Source: an uncultured Alphaproteobacteria bacterium (GTDB lineage: Bacteria > Pseudomonadota > Alphaproteobacteria > Bin95). Taken from it: 9,509 nt of DNA. The stretch spans positions 1 through 9,509 of the forward strand of contig CAJXVF010000049.1 of the NCBI GenBank assembly GCA_913060845.1, in the 5' to 3' direction. Under the pieces are notes generated by a model. It made no database searches and had not been told where the DNA came from. It saw nothing but the letters and a program-made list of their open reading frames with translations. Of the stretch, positions 1 to 5,943 are shown in pieces; the first letter of the stretch is position 1; each line of letters starts with the position of its first letter. Position numbers and translations under genes: made by a program.

Positions 1-25
1 GCTCGGAGATGTGTATAAGAGACAG
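1..25 (+). other. Residual Nextera (Tn5) sequencing adapter, 5' end
   Basis: Positions 7-25 read AGATGTGTATAAGAGACAG, the 19-base hyperactive Tn5 mosaic end used in Nextera library kits. The preceding GCTCGG is the 3' tail of the Read 2 (i7-side) adapter. This is synthetic library sequence, not genome and not a natural Tn5/IS50 end. True insert begins at 26, so the gene running into this point (fliD) is cut artificially. Confidence 0.97.
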
Positions 26-1209
26 GCCTGAAACAGTGTCAGCGTAACGCCGTCAAACAGGTCCGAAACCGTGTTGCTGGATCGCTCGATGACCAAATCA
101 TCTTTCGCAACACCTAGCGTGCTGATAAGGCCGCTAGAATCTTCCATATTGAAGGAGGAAGTACCAGAAATCTGCAAGGTAGACCCGCTGCCATCCGCAC
201 TGACGCTCGCTGAAATGCCAGCGGTCGAGAGCGTGACGTCGCCTGCAATGGCAGCTGCGATATCATCCATCGTGTCCGTTGCAGAATACGCCAAGGTGCC
301 AATCAATGTGCCGGACGTATCGTTGAACGTCAGCGTCCCTGCCTCGCCAAGTGGCGTTACAGAATCTGTCTCCGCAGTGCTTGAATAATTGGCACCGTCG
401 AGCAAGCCATCGGCGTGGAACCTAGCCTTCTGGGCGGATTGCAGTTCATTCGCAAAGCTCGCACCGCCTGATGTCAAAACACCCAGGTCTTCCAAGACAC
501 CATCAGGATCATTTAACGCGATATCCGTGCCAATGGTCTGGCCGGTTTCATCTGCCGTCAGTACAAGAAAATGTTCCGTAGCTGATGTGGAAATGATGCT
601 GGCAGACACGCCAGTCGCATCATCGCCCGAGTTGGCGTTATTAATGCGGTCAACAATATCCGGCAGCGTATCTGTCGCAAGTATGGGAATAGTGGACCCT
701 GCGATCTCAATATCGCCGCTAATGCTTTCGGCAGCCTGCCCTCGCGCAGTGCCGATATCGGCATCAAGTGCATTGAAAGAGGCGCTGCCAATTCGGTGTG
801 CACGGGCCGTCTGCAACAGCTCGATCGTATGCGTGCCGGACGCAGCTTTTGACGTCACTGCGACGCCCATAAGATTGGCAGGGCTGGAAGCGCCACCACC
901 ATCTTCACGGCTGGCACTGGCAAAGGCCTGCTTGGCAGCGAACAAATCCGTTGATTGATCAAAGGATACCGCGCCATGCAGGCTTTGCAGGGATTCCTGC
1001 AGGCCGACCGTCAGCGAGCGCACGGTTTGCAGGGCTGTAAGCTTGGACTGATTGGTTTCAATCTTGGCTTCGAGCCGATCAATCGGCAAACGCTTGGCGG
1101 CGATGATGCCATCAACCGCAGCTTCAAAATCAATACCGGAGCCAAGACCAGAGAAGCTGATCCGCCCGTCTTCGCTAACCTGCAAACTGTTGAGATTGAG
1201 ATCGACCAT
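26..1209 (-). CDS. fliD: Flagellar hook-associated protein 2 / filament cap FliD, 3'-truncated
   Basis: FliD is the capping protein at the tip of the flagellar filament. It is secreted by the flagellar export apparatus and helps flagellin subunits fold into the filament. The 394 visible residues start at ATG 1207-1209 behind a weak GAGG ribosome site and stay open to the adapter, so the C-terminus is missing. The N-terminus carries the FliD_N hallmark (residues 18-27, ISFSGLGSGI, then an AAKRLPIDRLEAKI-like helix to about residue 75), with a heptad-like character expected of the coiled-coil leg. Residues 118-135 fit the FliD_N strand GTHTIELLQTA. A flagellin-IN-like module lies at about 163-220. 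The FliD_C signature RSSNTVSDLFDGVTLTL sits at residues 376-392. An apparent second flagellin-IN-like segment (about 288-350) separates the two parts of FliD_C. It lies downstream of the catalase pseudogene on the same strand, behind a hairpin, so it probably has its own promoter; I could not identify one in 1210-1300. Later fli genes (fliS, flaF or similar) would be expected past the truncated end. Confidence 0.93.
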
Positions 1210-1301
1210 CGTCCCGCCTCACACCAATCCTGTTAATCTGATTAGGGACTATGGGACTTTGAAACTTAAGGTGAGTTTAAATAGATATAAGCGAATCCAC
1301 T

Positions 1302-1337
1302 GCATCCGGCCTGCCAAGTGAATGGCAAACCGGATGC
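1302..1337 (-). terminator. Strong hairpin after the catalase gene, terminator-like
   Basis: GCATCCGG (1302-1309) pairs perfectly with CCGGATGC (1330-1337). An inner stem TGCCA/TGGCA (1312-1316 with 1323-1327) closes a 6-base loop, separated by a 2x2 internal loop. The hairpin begins 13 bases beyond the catalase stop codon and sits before fliD, where it could end the catalase transcript and insulate fliD. No run of T follows on either strand, so it is not a textbook intrinsic terminator. It could instead be an mRNA-stabilising or REP-like element. Confidence 0.45.
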
Positions 1338-1350
1338 CTAGTCAGTTAAA

Positions 1351-2799
1351 TCAGCCGCTAACACCCGTAGCCTTTGCCACGCCCGCCCCATAAGCCGGGT
1401 CGACCTGGGCAAACAACGCGATCTGTCGTTTGATGATGTCCTCTGGCGCGCCTTGCATCGCGGTGGCGATGTTGGCGTAGAGGCGGTTGCGGTGGGCGTC
1501 GTCGAAGAGATCGAACAACGCTTTTACTTGGCCGAAATCATCATTGCCGTCGCGGTGGTTATACCGCTCAGCATCGCCGTCGATCCGCAAGGGCGGTTCT
1601 TTGGCGGATGGCGCCTCTACCGGGCCGTTGAAGGAGTTTGGCTCGTAATAGGCCTCCGTATTGCCGGTTTTAATGCCGCCGAACACATTCATCTGCCCGT
1701 CACGGTGATAGTGATGCACTGGGCATTTCGGCTGATTGACCGGGATCGTATCGTAGTGCGTGCCAAGGCGATGACGGTGGGCATCCGCATAGGAGAAGAT
1801 GCGCGCCTGCAGCATTTTATCCGGCGAGAAGCCGATGCCCGGCACGATGTTTGAGGGCGAGAACGCTGCGTTCTCAATCTCTGCGAAGTAGTTGTCCGGG
1901 TTCCGGTTCAACTCCATCACACCGATGTCGATGCAGGGATAATCTGCGTGCGGCCAGACTTTGGTGAGATCGAACGGGTTATAGGATGTCTTCTCGGCAT
2001 CCATTTCCGGCATGATCTGAACTTGGACCTTCCAGCGTGGGAGTTTGCCGTCCTCAATCCCGCCATACAACGCTTCCTGATAGGTCTCACGGCTATTGCC
2101 GATCACGTCTACCGTCTCGCCATTGGTATAGTGCTTGTGGCCCTGTTCGGTCTTGAAGTGGAACTTGACCCAATAGCGCTCACCAGCGGCATCCCAGAGC
2201 GACAGCGTATGGCTGCCGTAGCCGTTCATATGCATGGGGCTGACGGGAATACCGCGGTCTGACATTAGGATTGTTACCTAATGCAAGCTCTCTGGGCTGA
2301 GTCACCAGAAATCCCACATGGCGGCGGCTGAACGCAGGTTAGTGGGCGGATGGCACTTCTGGGTGTGAATGAAATCCGGGAACTTCACCGGGTCGCGCAC
2401 AAAGAAGACCGGCGTGTTGTTGCCGACCAGGTCCCAGTTGCCTTCTGGCGTATAGAACTTCAACGCAAAGCCGCGTACATCGCGTTCAGCGTCAGCGGCA
2501 CCCGCCTCACCGGCCACGGTGGAGAAGCGCGCCAGCATTGGTGTTTCCGCACCTGGCTGCAGCACTTTGGCATTTGTGTATTTGGAGATATCGCCTGTGA
2601 TTTTCAGCGTCCCCTGTGCGCCTCAGCCTTTGGCGTGGACGGCGCGCTCTGGAATGCGCTCGCGGTTCTGGTGCGCTAGCTTTTCGATCAGCTGATAATC
2701 TTGCATCAGCATCGGCACACGCGGACCCGCCGTGACAGAGTTCTGATTATCCGGGATCGGCGCTCCGGATGATGTGGTCATGGTCGGACGGTCGGTCAT
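1351..2799 (-). pseudogene. katA: Monofunctional haem catalase with three in-frame stop codons
   Basis: Catalase breaks down H2O2 to water and oxygen in the cytoplasm. Read in one uninterrupted frame from ATG 2797-2799 (good AAGGAG site at 2806-2811) to TGA 1351-1353, the gene gives 482 codons, the usual length of a small-subunit (clade 3 type) catalase. No insertion or deletion is seen. Distal His is kept in VHAKG (residue 55), as are distal Asn in GNNTPVFF and the haem-ligand Tyr in [14 protein letters not shown]. Three codons are stops: TGA at codon 59 (2623-2625, after VHAKG, where relatives commonly have Ser), TGA at codon 166 (2302-2304, in MWDFW-stop-LSPESL, conserved Ser), and TAG at codon 174 (2278-2280, in SLH-stop-VT, conserved Gln). 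Residue 149 is Cys in TQKCHP, where Arg is usual. The longest open fragment begins at Met 2265 and contains the Tyr ligand but lacks His and Asn, so no fragment can be an active catalase. Sequencing error is possible but would have to be clustered. The symbol follows common use for this clade. Confidence 0.9.
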
Positions 2800-2823
2800 A
2801 GTGCGCTCCTTGGCTGAATGCGA

Positions 2824-2840
2824 ATTAGAATAATTCTAAT
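2824..2840 (-). promoter_or_regulatory. 17-bp perfect palindrome, Fur-superfamily (Irr ICE-box / PerR-box-like) operator
   Basis: ATTAGAATAATTCTAAT is an 8+1+8 perfect inverted repeat ending 24 bases upstream of the catalase start codon. Its core TTAGAA-N3-TTCTAA matches the inner part of the alphaproteobacterial Irr iron-control element (TTTAGAA-N3-TTCTAAA). It also matches a PerR box (TTATAAT-N-ATTATAA) at six of seven positions in each half. An extra half-site copy, CTAAT at 2841-2845, directly abuts the palindrome. On the minus strand the palindrome includes TAGAAT (2833-2838), a plausible -10 hexamer, so binding would block transcription. Iron/haem- or peroxide-responsive control of the catalase is inferred from position and motif; which regulator binds is unknown. 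Confidence 0.6.
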
Positions 2841-2889
2841 CTAATGAGCCCACATCAAAGTTCAAGCCCATTCACAAACAATTTCGTGA

Positions 2890-3261
2890 TCATTCGTTTC
2901 GCAACGTGCAGAAGATCAGATTGTTCCCCGCTGGGTCACGAATGCTCATGTCATCATGGCCCCATTCCTGGGACTGAACGCCAGGACCGGCGCTCCTGTA
3001 GTTCTTTGTGTTTAGAGCCTTTGCATAGGCATGAACATCAGGCACCTAAATCCGAACGAACGTGCCTGGCGTGCCGTCGCCGAAATGCTCGGAGAGATGC
3101 AGAACGCAGCCGTCACGCTCGATCCCCATATACAGCGACGCGTCTGGGGCAAGGCGATGTTCGAATTGCACCGTGAAGCCTAGAAAGTCGATATAGAACG
3201 CGCGCGCCATCTCCTCATCAAACCTGCGAAGAATGGGGATGGGCGGTTGGAAACCTGTCAT
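2890..3261 (-). pseudogene. VOC/glyoxalase-superfamily (bleomycin-resistance-like) protein with one in-frame stop
   Basis: The frame runs from ATG 3259-3261, behind a clear GAGGAG site, to TGA 2890-2892. It gives 123 codons, about the normal size for single-domain vicinal-oxygen-chelate proteins. The N-terminal half has the family pattern PILRRFDEEMARAFYIDFLGF (split here at residues 8-28), GCVLHLSEH (51-59) and GDGTPGTFVRI (61-71). The C-terminal half has DVHAYAKAL, EWGHDDMSIRDPAGNNLIF. Codon 72 (3046-3048) is TAG, directly between VRI and VPDVHAY, where related proteins tend to have an acidic residue; a single change from GAG would explain it. The two halves remain in the same frame with no indel. 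A 71-residue product would lack the second half of the fold and probably be non-functional. It lies 90 bp upstream of the catalase on the same strand. Function in relatives is usually unproven (binding of bleomycin-type drugs or dioxygenase/lyase chemistry). Confidence 0.82.
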
Positions 3262-3295
3262 GGCAAGTGCTCCTCAGGGCGCACGAATGGCGGGG

Positions 3296-3320
3296 TAGCG
3301 CGGTGTTTAAGCCACCGCTA
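3296..3320. repeat. Imperfect inverted repeat in the divergent spacer
   Basis: The 102-bp spacer between the VOC gene (minus) and the acyl-CoA carboxylase operon (plus) holds TAGC-gc-GGTG (3296-3305) facing CACCGCTA (3313-3320) around a 7-base centre. That is eight paired positions with a 2-base bulge. Its place between two divergent starts would suit an operator for a regulator of the plus-strand operon, but no matching regulator gene is in the window. I see no convincing -35/-10 pair in this spacer. Confidence 0.3.
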
Positions 3321-3363
3321 ACATTCTCCCCAAACCCGATCCCCTGCAAGGAAGAATGCGCCT

Positions 3364-4911
3364 ATGACCTGGCAACCCGAAATGGACGAACTTCGCCGCC
3401 GTGAGGCATTTGCTGAGCAGATGGGCGGGGCAGACAAGGTCAAACGCCAAACCGATGGCGGCCGCCTAACCGTTCGCGCACGCATTGACGCCATGCTGGA
3501 CGACGGCACGTTCCATGAAACCGGCAAGATCGCTGGCATGGCGCAGTATGACGGCAAGAATGATCTTGAAAGCTTCATGGCGTCGAACTTCGTGTTCGGA
3601 CGCGGCAAAGTGAACGGACGGCAAGTCGTTGTCGGCGGTGATGACTTCACTGTTCGTGGCGGCTCTGCAGATGCGACCATCAAAGAAAAGCACATCATGT
3701 GCGAGCAGATGGCAAACACGCTCCGCCTGCCCCTCATCCGCATCATCGAAGGTTCTGGCGGCGGCGGGTCCGTTAAGACGATCGAGACCACAGGCCGGGC
3801 TAATGTGCCAGGCGTTAAGGGCTGGGAATGGGTAGTCCGCAACATGGGCACGGTACCTAGAGTGGCACTAGGGCTTGGTTCCGTCGCTGGGCTGGGTGCT
3901 GCGCATATGGTGGCAGCGCATTATTCTGTCATGGTGAAAGAAACCTCGGCGCTGTTCGTTGCCGGGCCACCGGTGGTGAAACGGCTTGGGCAGGACCTGA
4001 CCAAGCAGGAACTTGGCGGTTGGAAAATTCAACTCCGTGCAGGCGCTGTCGATGAAGCTGTAGATACCGAAGAAGAAGCCTTCGAACACGCGCGGAAATT
4101 CTTGTCCTACCTGCCCCAAAACGTTCATAACCTACCCGAACGCATTGAGCCGACAGACGACCCCGAACGCACAGATGCGACACTGATGGACGCCGTCCCC
4201 CGTGATATCCGCAAAGTTTATGACATGCGGAAGATCGTGCGGTCTGTCGTTGATACGGACTCGTTCTTCGAGATGGGCAAAATGTACGGTCGTTCCATCA
4301 TGACCGGCCTCGCCCGCGTTGATGGATGGCCAGTCGCCGTTATGGCCAGTGACCCGCGCCATTATGGCGGCGGATGGACGGCAGACGCCTGCCGCAAGGT
4401 CGAGCGCTTCGTCGATATGGCGAACACATTCCACCTGCCCGTAATCTACCTTGTAGATTGCCCAGGCTTCCTGATCGGGCTGGAGAGCGAGAAAGCCGGG
4501 ACCATTAAAGAAGGCGCCCGCGCGATGGCCGCTATTTGGCAATCGACAACGCCATGGTGCTCAATCCTGGTCCGCAACGTGTTTGGTGTGGCAGGGGCTG
4601 CGCACCAGAATGGTGGCCAATTCAATCTCCGCTATGCATGGCCATCTGGCCGCTGGGGTTCTTTGCCGCTCGAAGGCGGGATTGAGGCTGCGTACAGTGC
4701 CGACATCGAAGCAGCGGATGATCCTGCTGCCAAACACGCTGAAATCATTGAACGGCTTGAGAAATTGCGCTCGCCATTCCGCTCCGCTGAGGCATTCTGG
4801 GTTGAAGAGATCATTGATCCCGGCGACACCCGAAAAATGCTGGTAGACTTCGCCAACACTGCAGCCCCTTTAAGGGAAGCAGGTCCTTACCTTCACGGCA
4901 TCAGGGGATAG
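3364..4911 (+). CDS. Acyl-CoA carboxylase, carboxyltransferase (beta, PccB-like) subunit
   Basis: This family transfers a carboxyl group from carboxybiotin to an acyl-CoA (acetyl-, propionyl-, methylcrotonyl- or related CoA) in the cytoplasm. The 515 residues match the usual length of about 510 and show two crotonase-fold halves. The first half includes RLTVRARIDAMLDDGTF (34-50), VVGGDDFTVRGGS (89-101) and the oxyanion-type loop IIEGSGGGGSV (127-137). The second half includes VVDTDSFFEM (295-304), LPVIYLVDCPGFLIG (358-372), VFGVAGAAH (406-414) and YAWPSGRWGSL (424-434). Two loops differ from canonical PccB: SGGGGSV instead of SGGARIQ, and VFGVAGAAH instead of AYGGAYD. It therefore belongs to a divergent subfamily and the substrate is open. 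The start ATG is set by AAGGAAG at 3348-3354. It is the first gene of the plus-strand operon, ending in TAG 6 bp before the GST gene. No biotin carboxylase or biotin carrier gene is present in the window, so its partner must be encoded elsewhere. Confidence 0.9.
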   Translation: MTWQPEMDELRRREAFAEQMGGADKVKRQTDGGRLTVRARIDAMLDDGTFHETGKIAGMAQYDGKNDLESFMASNFVFGRGKVNGRQVVVGGDDFTVRGGSADATIKEKHIMCEQMANTLRLPLIRIIEGSGGGGSVKTIETTGRANVPGVKGWEWVVRNMGTVPRVALGLGSVAGLGAAHMVAAHYSVMVKETSALFVAGPPVVKRLGQDLTKQELGGWKIQLRAGAVDEAVDTEEEAFEHARKFLSYLPQNVHNLPERIEPTDDPERTDATLMDAVPRDIRKVYDMRKIVRSVVDTDSFFEMGKMYGRSIMTGLARVDGWPVAVMASDPRHYGGGWTADACRKVERFVDMANTFHLPVIYLVDCPGFLIGLESEKAGTIKEGARAMAAIWQSTTPWCSILVRNVFGVAGAAHQNGGQFNLRYAWPSGRWGSLPLEGGIEAAYSADIEAADDPAAKHAEIIERLEKLRSPFRSAEAFWVEEIIDPGDTRKMLVDFANTAAPLREAGPYLHGIRG

Positions 4912-4917
4912 AAGCGG

Positions 4918-5625
4918 ATGATCGAACTCCACACGTTCCGCGCCGCCTTCGGGCAGCCATCCGGAACGCCATTTGGCGTTAAGGCTGCGATCCTGCTGCG
5001 AATGGCCGATCTTCCGCACAAGATCGTCTATGTGGATGATCCACGGAAGGCACCAAAGGGCAAGATGCCGCTGATCGTGGATGGCGCGCACGTGATTGCG
5101 GACTCGACCTTCATCCGCCATCACCTGGAACAAGCCCATGGCGCGGACTTCGATGCGGGACTAACTGCCGAGCAGAAAGGTGTCTCCTTAGCGTTTCAGC
5201 GCTTGGCGGAGGAACACCTGTATTGGTCCATCGTCGCCGCGCGCTGGCTGATTGATGATAACTGGGTGAAGCTGCGGGACATCTTCTTTGGGCCAATCCC
5301 GAAGCTAATCCGACCCATCATCGCCGGACAAATCCGCAAGAAGATGATCCGGGATATGCATGGCCACGGCATGGGCCGCCACAGCCTTGATGAGCAGATG
5401 CAGTTCGGCATCCAGAACCTTTCCGCAATCTCGGACTGGCTTGGCGACAAGCCTTTCATGCACGGCGATACACCGACGGCGGTTGACGCCAGCGTTGGTG
5501 CCTTCGTGGGAAACATCCACGGCGACAGCTTTGACTCGCCCCTTCGAGACGCTGCGCAAAACAATAAAACCCTGGGCGATTACGCCACCCGCATCAAAGC
5601 CCGTTACTATCCAGATAGAACTTGA
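4918..5625 (+). CDS. Glutathione S-transferase family protein, metaxin/Fax-like
   Basis: The 235-residue protein has an N-terminal thioredoxin-like GST domain and an all-helical C-terminal domain. The N-terminal domain contains KGKMPLIVDGAHVIADSTFI (residues 47-66), which includes the cis-Pro (P51) and the DST/ADS turn that contacts the glutathione gamma-glutamyl group in the fold. The C-terminal domain contains ISDWLGDKPFMHGDTPTAVD (171-190) followed by ASVGAF, typical of the GST_C of metaxin / 'failed axon connections' (Fax) relatives. Near residues 13-19 the sequence PSGTPFG replaces the catalytic Ser/Cys/Tyr motif of classic GSTs, so glutathione-dependent catalysis is uncertain. AGGGGA (4903-4908) in the 3' end of the carboxylase gene is the ribosome site. 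It lies 6 bp behind the carboxylase and 3 bp ahead of the NIPSNAP gene, so it is almost certainly co-expressed. Reaction and substrate are unknown. Confidence 0.85.
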   Translation: MIELHTFRAAFGQPSGTPFGVKAAILLRMADLPHKIVYVDDPRKAPKGKMPLIVDGAHVIADSTFIRHHLEQAHGADFDAGLTAEQKGVSLAFQRLAEEHLYWSIVAARWLIDDNWVKLRDIFFGPIPKLIRPIIAGQIRKKMIRDMHGHGMGRHSLDEQMQFGIQNLSAISDWLGDKPFMHGDTPTAVDASVGAFVGNIHGDSFDSPLRDAAQNNKTLGDYATRIKARYYPDRT

Positions 5626-5628
5626 ACC

Positions 5629-5943
5629 ATGATCGTTGATGTACGCTGCTACACCATTCAACCCCGTAAAATGAAGACTTACCTCAAGATTTTTGAGGAA
5701 GATGGCCTGCCTGTGCAGCAGCGCAACGGCCTGAAGTTGCTGGGCTACTTCGTCCATAGCGTTGGCCGGTTAAACCGCGTCACGCATATCTGGGAATTCG
5801 ACAGCCTGGCCGATATGGAGCAGAAGCGTGCCTCCCGCGATGCTGATCCAGGTTGGGCCGAGTATCAGGCGAAAACTGATGGCCTCGTTCAGGCGCAAGA
5901 AAATAGCCTGACGACGCCGGCGCCCTTCTCGCCGATCAAGTGA
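5629..5943 (+). CDS. NIPSNAP-domain protein
   Basis: This is a single-domain 104-residue protein of the NIPSNAP (PF07978) type, a dimeric alpha/beta-barrel fold related to ABM/EthD-like small proteins. The family start VDVRCYTIQPRKMKTYLKIF (residues 3-22) is clear. So are NGLKLLGYFVHSVGRLNRV (33-51), THIWEFDSLADMEQKR (52-67) and a PGWAEY segment (74-79) where members usually carry a W-x-x-Y/F pattern. The biochemical role of bacterial NIPSNAP proteins is not established; some sit beside catabolic genes. It begins 3 bp after the GST stop. Its TGA stop overlaps the GTG start of the MFS gene (GTGA), suggesting translational coupling. Confidence 0.85.
   Translation: MIVDVRCYTIQPRKMKTYLKIFEEDGLPVQQRNGLKLLGYFVHSVGRLNRVTHIWEFDSLADMEQKRASRDADPGWAEYQAKTDGLVQAQENSLTTPAPFSPIK

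Noticed and set aside
1..25. Natural Tn5/IS50 transposon end
   Set aside because: The mosaic end is an engineered hybrid and is fused to known Nextera adapter sequence on both termini, with no transposase gene.
71..958. Plus-strand open frames of 105 and 189 codons at 71-388 and 389-958
   Set aside because: They lie antisense to fliD, whose minus-strand frame is open for 394 codons with clear family motifs. The plus-strand translations are Ser/Ala/Pro/Val-rich without recognisable motifs.
1210..1300. Sigma-28 or sigma-54 type flagellar promoter ahead of fliD
   Set aside because: I looked for TAAA-N15-GCCGATAA and GG-N10-GC patterns on the minus strand and found no adequate match.
1351..2265. 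A separate 304-residue protein starting at Met 2265
   Set aside because: It is the in-frame C-terminal part of the catalase and lacks the distal His and Asn. It is better described as part of the pseudogene.
2278..2625. Stop-codon recoding or selenocysteine in the catalase (two in-frame TGA at Ser positions)
   Set aside because: A TAG also interrupts the gene, a further TAG interrupts the VOC neighbour, catalases are not known selenoproteins, and the intact genes here use TGA and TAG as ordinary stops. I did not see an obvious SECIS-like stem after the TGA codons.
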